From positions 1 to 8,790 of the forward strand of contig VBGQ01000053.1 in assembly GCA_005882055.1 (NCBI GenBank): a stretch of 8,790 bases of DNA. The letters are read 5' to 3'. Below are positions 1 to 6,025 of the stretch, piece after piece. The notes beneath the pieces were generated by a model. That model saw only the letters and a list, made by a program, of their open reading frames with translations. It searched no databases and was not told the origin of the DNA. Origin of the DNA: Chloroflexota bacterium. Lineage in GTDB: Bacteria > Chloroflexota > Limnocylindria > QHBO01. The position numbers and the translations under genes were made by a program. The stretch's first letter is position 1, and each line of letters begins with the position of its first letter.

Positions 1-799
1 GGGCGACGTCGGCTCGCTTGCTGATGCTCGAGGTGACTCCGTCGTGGCCGGTCTCCACGGGCAACACGATGGGGTACTGGGAGATGCCTGCCGGGGGATT
101 GGGGTTGAGGAAGGGCGGGCCCGAGTATCTCGCGGTGCCGCCGTCAAAGACCCAGTCCCAGCCCTTGCCCAGCGTGACGGCCTGGTAGGCCGCGGCCCGG
201 TCCGCGCAGAGGCTCCCGACCGAGGTCATGGTCCAGACCTTCGAACGGTCGTAGGCGATCCAGCTCGCCTTCAGCGCCGCGCCGTCACCGTTGGCGACGC
301 CCACCAGCGGGTAGGCCTGAGCGCGGGAGCCGGGGTCGCCGAACAGGTCAGGGCCGAAGAGCCCGAACGGTCCGTTGCCGGAGATGGGCAGGACCTTGGT
401 CGCCGGCTCTACGAGCCCCGGCGGCAGGAGCGCGATCACCTTCTGGTTCGCAGAGATGGCGGCCGCGATGGTGTCGGCCGAGCGGCACGGCGCGGTTGCC
501 CGCAGCACCGGCTTGCTGATGGTCACGCCGCACGGCACCACCAGCCTTCCACTGCCTGCCAGGGTCGTGAGCTCCTTGAGGGTGATGACCGCCTTCAGGT
601 TGGTGAGCCCCGTCACCACCGCCAGCGGGAAGCTCGGACGGGCCTTGGCCGTGGGGCTGGGTGTCGGCACCTGCGTCGGGGTCAGTGGCGGCGTGGCGGA
701 TGGCGACGGCGTCGGCGAGGGGCTCGAGCTGACGCAGCCGGCGAGGAGTGCGAGCGCAATCAGAGCAGAGCCGCGTCTCCGAGACGAAAGGAGGGACAT
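1..799 (-). CDS. CapA-like lipoprotein, 3' end beyond window
   Basis: The reading frame is open from ATG at 799 to the left edge, giving 266 codons without a stop. Residues 7-22 form a lipoprotein signal: Arg-rich start, hydrophobic stretch, lipobox LAGC with Cys22. A Pro/Ser/Thr-rich linker (about 23-53) follows, so the protein is probably anchored outside the membrane. The later part resembles, from memory, large CapA-family (PGA_cap, metallophosphoesterase-like) lipoproteins: a regulatory-looking N-terminal region with FGLFGPDLFG, then a block VGSLCADRAAAYQ (194-206), GKGWDWVFDGG (211-221) and a final ADVA (263-266) where the family usually reads AD-x-A-x-x-N-x-E. The first metal-ligand Asp of the usual GD-x-x-x-x-R block appears to be Ser196. 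CapA proteins act in poly-gamma-glutamate or other surface-polymer export, but this role is inferred. The catalytic C-terminal part lies outside the window. A weak AGGA lies about 10 bases before the ATG. The lipoprotein call is firm; the CapA call is moderate. Confidence 0.7.
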   Translation of the reverse strand, partial: MSLLSSRRRGSALIALALLAGCVSSSPSPTPSPSATPPLTPTQVPTPSPTAKARPSFPLAVVTGLTNLKAVITLKELTTLAGSGRLVVPCGVTISKPVLRATAPCRSADTIAAAISANQKVIALLPPGLVEPATKVLPISGNGPFGLFGPDLFGDPGSRAQAYPLVGVANGDGAALKASWIAYDRSKVWTMTSVGSLCADRAAAYQAVTLGKGWDWVFDGGTARYSGPPFLNPNPPAGISQYPIVLPVETGHDGVTSSISKRADVA

Positions 800-813
800 C
801 GCGCGCAATCCTA

Positions 814-850
814 GCCACTGGCGAGGCGCGGGCGGCCACCGGCCAGCGGC
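814..850 (-). other. Possible RNA hairpin upstream of the lipoprotein gene
   Basis: On the minus-strand transcript, GCCGCTGGC (850-842) can pair with GCCAGTGGC (822-814) over 9 bases including one G-U pair, with a GC-rich 19-base loop. It lies 47 bases after the stop of the oxidoreductase gene and ends 14 bases before the lipoprotein ATG. No U-tract follows, so it is not a standard intrinsic terminator. It could be a leader structure, or simply chance in such GC-rich DNA. Confidence 0.25.
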
Positions 851-897
851 GGGGAGCGCGCAGGAATGCTCCGGTGCGGACTCGGAACCGCGGACGG

Positions 898-1362
898 CTA
901 GGGCTGGCTGATCTCGAACACCGGCCTGGTGACCGCGGCCCGCTCCGGGTCGCTGAGGAGCTCCGGGCCGACGAGGCGCAGGAAGACGGCGGCGAACAGC
1001 CGGCCGAACCAAGGCAGTCGGGAGACGAAGCCGGGCAGCGTATCGCGGAAGAAGGCGGTGGCGGCGGTTCGGTCGAGCTCACGCGCGGTGACATGCTCGG
1101 TGCGCCCGTGCAGTCGGAATTCGGCCTCGCCCGCGGCGCGGAGGTTGCGCGTCCACTGGACATCGCCGTAGGCACCGATGAGGTAGCGCCGGCCTTCGTA
1201 GCTCACGACCGCGACGGGCGCGGTCCGAAGTACCCCGCTCTTGCGCCCGCGAACGGTCAGCAGGCCATTCGGCCCCATCGACAGGCCTATGCGAAGAAGG
1301 CCGCCCGTCAGCGGGTTTGACCAGCGCACGAGCGCCGGGGCATGGTTTCGGGAAGTGGTCAT
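898..1362 (-). CDS. Ddn-family F420-dependent nitroreductase/oxidoreductase
   Basis: This 154-residue protein matches the nitroreductase family deazaflavin-dependent oxidoreductases (Ddn/FGD-like split beta-barrel), which use reduced F420 to reduce quinones, nitro compounds or other substrates in the cytoplasm or at the membrane face. Visible family marks are the cofactor-binding block RGRKSG (38-43) followed by LRTAPV (45-50), strands YEGRRYLIGAYG (55-66), and W-x-x-NLRA (70-76). Length is normal for the family. I chose ATG 1362 because the family begins here and a GAGGA sits about 11 bases upstream; the frame stays open far upstream but only as antisense of the sigma gene. The gene is divergent from the sigma factor gene, and an ECF41-like promoter (1413-1439) points at it, so it may be a target of that sigma factor. 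ECF41 genes are commonly neighbours of small oxidoreductases. The substrate cannot be told from sequence. Confidence 0.88.
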   Translation of the reverse strand: MTTSRNHAPALVRWSNPLTGGLLRIGLSMGPNGLLTVRGRKSGVLRTAPVAVVSYEGRRYLIGAYGDVQWTRNLRAAGEAEFRLHGRTEHVTARELDRTAATAFFRDTLPGFVSRLPWFGRLFAAVFLRLVGPELLSDPERAAVTRPVFEISQP

Positions 1363-1377
1363 GGTTGGTCTGTCCTC

Positions 1378-1404
1378 GGTCACGTCAATGCGATTTCTTG
1401 AGTC
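1378..1404 (+). promoter_or_regulatory. Candidate ECF41 promoter for the sigma factor gene
   Basis: GGTCACG (1378-1384), 16 bases, then AGTC (1401-1404). The published ECF41 signature, as I remember it, is TGTCACA-N16-CGTC; here 5 of 7 and 3 of 4 bases agree. A start near 1411 would give a leader of about 30 bases containing the AAAGGAG ribosome site. The element implies autoregulation, which is usual for ECF41 factors. This is pattern matching by eye and is not proven. Confidence 0.4.
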
Positions 1405-1412
1405 AACTCGAT

Positions 1413-1439
1413 GACGGATCCTGAAAGGAGAACGTGACC
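1413..1439 (-). promoter_or_regulatory. Candidate ECF41 promoter for the Ddn-family gene
   Basis: Read on the minus strand: GGTCACG (1439-1433), 16 bases, then CGTC (1416-1413), a full match to the remembered ECF41 -10 block and 5 of 7 at -35. Transcription would start near 1406, about 44 bases before the oxidoreductase ATG. The -35 part overlaps the spacer between ribosome site and start codon of the sigma gene. The first eight bases, GGTCACGT, are identical to those of the plus-strand copy. Confidence 0.42.
1424..1430 (+). promoter_or_regulatory. Ribosome binding site setting the sigma factor start
   Basis: AAAGGAG lies 10 bases before GTG 1441. Another GTG at 1434 runs into a stop after three further codons, so 1441 is the only sensible start. 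Confidence 0.75.
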
Positions 1440-1440
1440 A

Positions 1441-2334
1441 GTGCCTGATGCCGACCTCCTCGCGGAGCGCTTCGAGGCGCATCGCGGCCACCTCCGCGCG
1501 GTGGCCTACCGGATGCTCGGCTCGCTGGCTGAGGCCGAGGACACGGTGCAGGACGCGTGGCTGCGCGTTGCCCGGGCCGACCCCGCTGCGGTCGAGAACC
1601 TCGGTGGCTGGCTGACGACCATCGTCGCGCGACTGGCCCTGGATCGCCTCCGGTCGCGGGCGGCGCATCGCGAGGAGCCGCTGGGCGTTCACGTCCCCGA
1701 GCCGATCGTGGACCGCCCCGATAACGTCGACCCCGAGCATGAGGCGATCCTGGCCGATTCCGTCGGGCTCGCGATGCTGGTGGTCCTCGAGACCTTGACG
1801 CCGGCCGAGCGCCTCGCGTTCGTCCTGCACGACACCTTTGGGCTCCCGTTCGACGAGATCGCTCCGATCGTCGAGCGCTCGCCGACCGCCACGCGCCAGC
1901 TGGCGAGCCGAGCTCGACGCCGCGTCCGAGGATCCGCAGCACCTTCAAACGTCCCGCGCGTGCGTCAGTGGGAGATCATCGACGCGTTCCTGGCCGCCGC
2001 GCGCAACGGCGACTTCGATTCGCTCCTGCGCATCCTCGACCCAAACGTCGTCGCCAGGGCCGATGCCGGAGCGGGCACCAGCCTCATCGGTCGCAGCCGC
2101 GAAGTGCGCGGCGCCCAGGCCGTCGCGAAGCAGGCGCTCGGCTTTGCCCGCCTCGCCCCGGGGGCCCGGCGGGCGATGGTGAACGGCGCTCCAGGCTTCG
2201 TCGTCTACGACGGGCCGCAGCCGTTCGCGATCCTGGGCTTCACGTTCCGCGACGACTCCATCGCGGCGATCGACATCCTGACCGACCAAGAGCGCCTCGC
2301 CCGCGTGGATCTCTCGGGAATGGAGCAAACCTGA
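1441..2334 (+). CDS. sigJ: ECF41 / SigJ-type sigma factor with SnoaL-like C-terminal domain
   Basis: This 297-residue protein is an extracytoplasmic-function sigma factor that directs RNA polymerase to its own promoter class. Region 2 spans about residues 8-75, with YRMLGSLAEAEDTVQDAWLR (23-42) and the WLTTIVARLALDRLR segment (57-71). Region 4 is about 105-163, with LTPAERLAFVLHDTFGLPF (119-137) and a helix-turn-helix ending in TRQLASRARRR. A C-terminal SnoaL/NTF2-like domain (about 173-297) takes the place of an anti-sigma factor in this group. Group signatures are present but weak: VPEP (85-88) in the linker where WLPEP is usual, DAGAG (208-212) where DGGGK is usual, and DQERL (282-286) near the end where NPDKL is typical. 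The GTG start is supported by AAAGGAG. The neighbour across the promoter region is a small oxidoreductase, in keeping with known ECF41 contexts. The MFS gene follows after 36 bases and may be co-transcribed. The signal sensed is unknown. The symbol is by family resemblance. Confidence 0.9.
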   Translation: MPDADLLAERFEAHRGHLRAVAYRMLGSLAEAEDTVQDAWLRVARADPAAVENLGGWLTTIVARLALDRLRSRAAHREEPLGVHVPEPIVDRPDNVDPEHEAILADSVGLAMLVVLETLTPAERLAFVLHDTFGLPFDEIAPIVERSPTATRQLASRARRRVRGSAAPSNVPRVRQWEIIDAFLAAARNGDFDSLLRILDPNVVARADAGAGTSLIGRSREVRGAQAVAKQALGFARLAPGARRAMVNGAPGFVVYDGPQPFAILGFTFRDDSIAAIDILTDQERLARVDLSGMEQT

Positions 2335-2370
2335 CAGCGGCTGGGAGGTCCCGGCAGCCAGAATCGGTCT

Positions 2371-3498
2371 GTGAGCCTGGGCGGCCGATCGAATTCGCAC
2401 GGCGGCAACGTCTGGCGCCTCTTCACGGCGCAGGCGCTCCTGATGTTCATCCTGTGGGTGCCGATCTGGGTCGTCTTCCTGCAGCGGAAGGGCCTGAGCC
2501 TGTCGGAGATCGGACTCCTCGAAGCCGGCGCGTGGGTGCTCACCGCTGCGGTCGAGATCCCCACCGGGGCGATTGCGGACCGATGGGGTCGCAAGACCTC
2601 GATCGCGCTCGGTTCCCTTGCCTACTCGATCGCGATGTTCCTGATCCTCGCCGATGCCCTCTCGCCCGCGTTCCTGCTCGGCTACGCCCTGTGGAATTCG
2701 TCGTTTGCCTTCGTGAGTGGCGCCGACTCGGCGCTCCTCTACGACAGCCTCAAGGCCGACGGCCGCGCGTCCGAGGCGGCGAAACAATCGGGCCGCTACG
2801 CAGCGATCGAGCAAGGGTCGCAGGGGATTGCCGCCCTCCTCGGAGCGGCCCTTGCGACGGTCGACATCACGCTCTGTTTCACGATCTGCGGGGTCCTGGG
2901 GCTGGTCGCCACCGCCCTGGTCCTGAGCGTGAAGGAGCCACCCCAGTTCAGCGAACAGGAGGAGCGACTCGGCTACTGGGTGAACCTGCGGACCGCGATT
3001 GGGATCGCCGCTCGCCACGGGGCGGTGCGTAGCCTCTTGCTGTTGAGCGCGGCCTTTGCCGTAGTCCCACTCATCGTCTACTACTTCCTCCTGCAGCCCT
3101 ATGCCCTCGCGGTCGGCCTGCCGCTCGCATCGCTGGGCCTCGTGGTGGTGGGCGTCCAGCTGATGTCCGTCCTCGCCTCGTGGTTCGCGAGCCGCGCCGA
3201 GCGACGCATCGAGCTCGGGGCGATCGTGGGCGTCGGCGGCCTCCTGGTCGTGGCCGCAACGGACGACCTCATCCCCAGCGGCCAGCGAGCCACGATCCTG
3301 TCGCTGAGCGCGGTCGTCTCTGAGCTGGGGACCGCTGCCGCAGTGCCCCTCCTGCTCACCATCGCCGGAGCCTTTGGTGCCGCGCTCGCGATCGGCGGCG
3401 CATCGGTCCTGTTCGCGGTCGCGGTCGCTCCGCTCTGGGTCCTCTCACGCGCAGCGCTGCGCCGGGATCGCGGCGTTACCATCGGCCTGAATGGTTGA
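2371..3498 (+). CDS. MFS transporter, apparently one helix short
   Basis: This 375-residue integral membrane protein belongs to the major facilitator superfamily, secondary transporters of small molecules, often drugs or sugars. Motif A is clear in the loop after helix 2: EIPTGAIADRWGRK (62-75). SGADSALLYDSL after helix 4 and IPSGQRATILSL before the last two helices are family marks. I count about 11 hydrophobic segments. Between the eighth segment (ending near RAERRIEL, about base 3210) and the RATILSL block (about 3290) there is room for only one short helix, where relatives have two, so about 30 residues seem to be missing without loss of frame. The GTG start at 2371 has no good ribosome site (a GGGAGG lies too far away), so its start is the least certain of this set. 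The stop overlaps the cyclase start by 8 bases, which suggests coupled translation. The substrate is not predictable. Confidence 0.85.
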   Translation: MSLGGRSNSHGGNVWRLFTAQALLMFILWVPIWVVFLQRKGLSLSEIGLLEAGAWVLTAAVEIPTGAIADRWGRKTSIALGSLAYSIAMFLILADALSPAFLLGYALWNSSFAFVSGADSALLYDSLKADGRASEAAKQSGRYAAIEQGSQGIAALLGAALATVDITLCFTICGVLGLVATALVLSVKEPPQFSEQEERLGYWVNLRTAIGIAARHGAVRSLLLLSAAFAVVPLIVYYFLLQPYALAVGLPLASLGLVVVGVQLMSVLASWFASRAERRIELGAIVGVGGLLVVAATDDLIPSGQRATILSLSAVVSELGTAAAVPLLLTIAGAFGAALAIGGASVLFAVAVAPLWVLSRAALRRDRGVTIGLNG

Positions 3499-4288
3499 CG
3501 AGGACTCCACCACAGCTCAATGGCGAGCGCTGCTGACGGGTGAAGACAAGAGCCTGCTCAGCGTCCGCCGATTCTGGAAGCACCTTCCGGCCGCGCCGCG
3601 CTGCAAGGTGTGCGCCTCTCCCACACAGGGCCTGGGTGGGGCGGTTGCCAGGCTGCTGTGGCATGGCCCGATCCGCAACAACCCGCTGCTGTGCAAGGCC
3701 TGCTTTGGCCAGATATCCGGCCATCCAGGTGGCGCGGAGGTCGAGATCACCGTCCTCTTCGCCGACGTCCGCGGTTCGACCGGGCTCGCCGAGCACATCT
3801 CGGCTGGCGACTTCCGGAGCCTGCTGCAGACGTACTACCGCTCGGCGGCTGCGATCATCGACTCGAACGGCGGCATCATCGACAAGTTCCTGGGCGACGG
3901 GATCATGGCCCTGTTCATCCCGGTCATCACCGGCGAGAACCACGCCGGCCGGGCGATCACCAGCGGCCGCGAGATCCTCGCGGCGATCGAGCGCGAAGAG
4001 CGAGGGACGCGGGGGCTCATGGTCGGCGCCGGGGTGCACACCGGCGACGCCTTCGTCGGCGTGGTCGGCAGCGACGAGAAGACCGATTTCACCGCCCTTG
4101 GCGACACGGTCAACGTTGCCGCTCGCCTCGGCTCGATCGCGGGCGCCGGCGAGCTGCTCATCAGTCGCGTGGCGTGGGAGCGCGCCGGACTGGGGACCCC
4201 GCCCGCCGAGCGCGAGGTCGAGATCGCTGGTCGCGAGGGCGCGCTGTCGGTGGTTCCAACCCGGCCTGCGCCGGCCGCGGTCGCGTAA
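3491..4288 (+). CDS. Soluble class III adenylate cyclase with N-terminal Cys pairs
   Basis: The 265-residue protein should make cyclic AMP from ATP in the cytoplasm. Residues 84-258 form a class III cyclase domain: VLFADVRGST with metal-binding Asp92, DKFLGDGIMALF with adenine-contacting Lys132 and second metal Asp136, and FTALGDTVNVAARL with Thr201, ribose-binding Asn208 and transition-state Arg212. The Lys/Thr pair is that of class IIIb adenylate cyclases, the group in which bicarbonate response has been described. The N-terminus carries two CxxC pairs (38/41 and 68/71) in a PRCKVC...NPLLCKAC arrangement that recurs in cyclases of this type and may bind zinc or an Fe-S cluster; it could be a redox or metal switch. 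ATG 3491 overlaps the MFS gene by 8 bases, so the two are almost certainly one transcript. Guanylate cyclase activity is unlikely because of Lys132. All catalytic residues are present, so the enzyme should be active if it dimerises. Confidence 0.9.
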   Translation: MVDEDSTTAQWRALLTGEDKSLLSVRRFWKHLPAAPRCKVCASPTQGLGGAVARLLWHGPIRNNPLLCKACFGQISGHPGGAEVEITVLFADVRGSTGLAEHISAGDFRSLLQTYYRSAAAIIDSNGGIIDKFLGDGIMALFIPVITGENHAGRAITSGREILAAIEREERGTRGLMVGAGVHTGDAFVGVVGSDEKTDFTALGDTVNVAARLGSIAGAGELLISRVAWERAGLGTPPAEREVEIAGREGALSVVPTRPAPAAVA

Positions 4289-4312
4289 CGAAGGAAGGGC
4301 GGGGCTTGGGCC

Positions 4313-5641
4313 TCAGGAGGCGTTGGGGAAGCTAACCGCCGGAGCAGGCGAGACGAGTTCTGTGTCGGCCGGCAGCTGAACGTTGGTGCGGAGGCCGAGG
4401 AGATACCACGTCTCCATGTTCCCCTTGCCCTTGACCTCGACCGTCCCGCGGGGCTCGAGCTCGAACTCCTCCTTCAGCAGCTCGTACGTCGCCTGGGCCA
4501 CCTGGATCCGGCCCGGCGTCCCATGCGACTCCATGCGGCTGGCGATATTCACGGCATCCCCCCACAGGTCGTACAGGAAGCGCTTGCGACCGATGACGCC
4601 GGCCACGACCGGCCCCGAGTTGATCCCGATCCGGAGCTCCAGCCCGAGATCGCCGACCGCGTCGCTGTCCTGGACGGCATGCACCATGTCGAGCGCCAGG
4701 AGCGCGACCGCACGAGCGTGATCGGCTCGCGGAGATGGCACGCCGGCGGCAACCATGTAGCAGTCGCCGATAGTCTTGATCTTCTCCAGCCGGTACTTCT
4801 CCGCGAGCGTGTCGAAGTAGCCGAACAGCTGGTCGAGCATGCCCACCACCTCGTCGGGCCGCAGATGCTCGGCGCGAGGCGTGAAGTCGACGACGTCCGC
4901 AAACAGGATCGACGCGGCGCTGAATTGGTCCGCGATCGTCTGGGCCTCGTCCTTGAGCTTCTCGGCGATTGGGCGCGGAAGGATGTTCAGGAGCAGGTTC
5001 TCGGCCTTGACCTGCTCGATGCGAAGCTCCCTCAGCGCGTCTTCTCTCTGCCTCGCAAAGACGGCAAGGAGCGTGAAGACGAGGGTGCCACCGACCGTGA
5101 TGTTCATTCCGAGCATGACGCCGGTGAACCAGGTCGGCACCGAGGTCAGCGGGCCAACCAGGCCTCCCGCGATGCCCGACGCGACGAAGACGGCCACGAG
5201 CGCGACGTACCACCGGATTCCCGAGCGCGTGCCCGCAAAGACGAGGGCTCCCAGGGGAGCCAGGATGCCCCACACGCCCACCCCGCCGGCCCCCAGGAAA
5301 CCACCCAGCGGAATCATGGATAGGGTCGGCGCCAGGAGGATGTCGACGAGGTTGACGCGCAACAGGAACGCGAGATCCCCCGTGCGAGCGAAGATGGCGA
5401 TGGCGCCGAGCAGGATCGCGAAGTAGACGAACGGTACGTAGCCGACCGGCGATCCGAAGGCCAGATACAGGGACCCCCAGATTACGGAGATCGGGAGAAT
5501 GAGCACGGAGATGAAGACGAGGAGCGCCTTGCGCTGGCGCGTGTCCACGTCGTCGTCAGGACTCGCGCCCACCCGCGCCAGCCGGGCGAACGCGGCTTCG
5601 ATAAGACTGCGGAGGAGTCTCACCGCGGGAGGATTACACAC
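4313..5641 (-). CDS. Membrane-anchored class IIIa adenylate cyclase
   Basis: This 442-residue protein has about six membrane helices (roughly 39-62, 66-85, 90-110, 115-137, 143-163, 171-196), then a charged helical linker (197-230, with NILPRPIAEKLK) typical of cyclase signalling helices, then a class IIIa catalytic domain (about 238-425). Catalytic marks are ILFADVVDFT with Asp249, EKIKTIGDCYMVAAG with Lys289 and Asp293, and YDLWGDAVNIASRM with Asp358, Asn365 and Arg369. The Lys/Asp pair specifies ATP, so the product is cyclic AMP. The domain works as a homodimer at the inner membrane face. The membrane part resembles no sensor I can name. GTG 5641 is preferred over GTG 5623 because GGGAAG lies 5 bases before it. 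The gene is convergent with the soluble cyclase (24 bases between stops) and divergent from the DUF1801 gene with only 11 bases between starts, so its promoter must overlap that gene. Confidence 0.92.
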   Translation of the reverse strand: MCNPPAVRLLRSLIEAAFARLARVGASPDDDVDTRQRKALLVFISVLILPISVIWGSLYLAFGSPVGYVPFVYFAILLGAIAIFARTGDLAFLLRVNLVDILLAPTLSMIPLGGFLGAGGVGVWGILAPLGALVFAGTRSGIRWYVALVAVFVASGIAGGLVGPLTSVPTWFTGVMLGMNITVGGTLVFTLLAVFARQREDALRELRIEQVKAENLLLNILPRPIAEKLKDEAQTIADQFSAASILFADVVDFTPRAEHLRPDEVVGMLDQLFGYFDTLAEKYRLEKIKTIGDCYMVAAGVPSPRADHARAVALLALDMVHAVQDSDAVGDLGLELRIGINSGPVVAGVIGRKRFLYDLWGDAVNIASRMESHGTPGRIQVAQATYELLKEEFELEPRGTVEVKGKGNMETWYLLGLRTNVQLPADTELVSPAPAVSFPNAS

Positions 5642-5652
5642 CAGGTCTTCCC

Positions 5653-6021
5653 ATGGCTGAAACCTCGCGCATCGACGCCTATCTGAACCGGCTACCCGAG
5701 GACCAGCGCACCGCGCTCAATCGCGTTCGCAAGCAGGTTCGAAGCCTTCTGCCGAATGCAGAGGAGACGATCAGCTATGGGATGCCGGCGTTCAAGGTCG
5801 GCGACCGCGCGGTCGTGTGGTTCGCGGGCTGGAAGGCCCATTGCAGCATCTACCCATTGACTGATCGCTTCCTGCGTTCCCACTCAGAGGCGCTGAAGGG
5901 ATTTCAGCGCACCAAGGGCAGTCTGCATTTCACTCCGGCTGTACCGATACCCGACGACCTCCTCGCGGCGCTCGTTCGAGAGCGGCTAGGGGACCTCGAG
6001 CGCGAGGGACCGGGAGAATGA
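5653..6021 (+). CDS. DUF1801 (YdhG-like) protein
   Basis: A 122-residue cytoplasmic protein of the DUF1801/YdhG-like family, a small alpha/beta fold related to frataxin-like iron chaperones of Bacillus; the biochemical role of most members is unknown. Family marks are AYLNRLPEDQR near the start, ISYGMPAF (40-47), VWFAGWKAHCSIYP (55-68) and KGSLHF (87-92), with the VRERLGDLE helix near the end. Length is normal. ATG 5653 has a short AGG 7 bases upstream. It heads a tight run with the Ddn-family gene (4-base gap) and the winged-helix gene. Proteins of this type often sit beside other small stress or accessory genes, which is context only and not evidence of function. Confidence 0.85.
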   Translation: MAETSRIDAYLNRLPEDQRTALNRVRKQVRSLLPNAEETISYGMPAFKVGDRAVVWFAGWKAHCSIYPLTDRFLRSHSEALKGFQRTKGSLHFTPAVPIPDDLLAALVRERLGDLEREGPGE

Positions 6022-6025
6022 GCCG

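Noticed and set aside
44..911. Plus-strand open frames opposite the lipoprotein gene
   Set aside because: The minus strand here encodes a lipobox, a Pro/Ser/Thr linker and CapA-like motifs; the plus-strand translations are Arg/Gly-rich without motifs.
1378..1439. GGTCACGT / ACGTGACC inverted repeat read as an operator for a dimeric regulator
   Set aside because: The arms are 46 bp apart, too far for a simple dimer site, and each arm fits better as the -35 block of an ECF41-like promoter with the right 16-base spacing.
1363..1830. Upstream extension of the first Ddn-family frame on the minus strand
   Set aside because: The extension is antisense to the sigma factor and not family-like. The family start and a ribosome site are at 1362.
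1945..3018. Long minus-strand open frame (357 codons) opposite the sigma and MFS genes
   Set aside because: The translation is rich in Arg, Gly, Asp and Glu with no family motifs, and it lies antisense to two clearly recognisable genes. Such shadows are common in GC-rich DNA.
4289..4312. Terminator between the convergent cyclase genes
   Set aside because: I found no hairpin with a T-run on either strand in these 24 bases.
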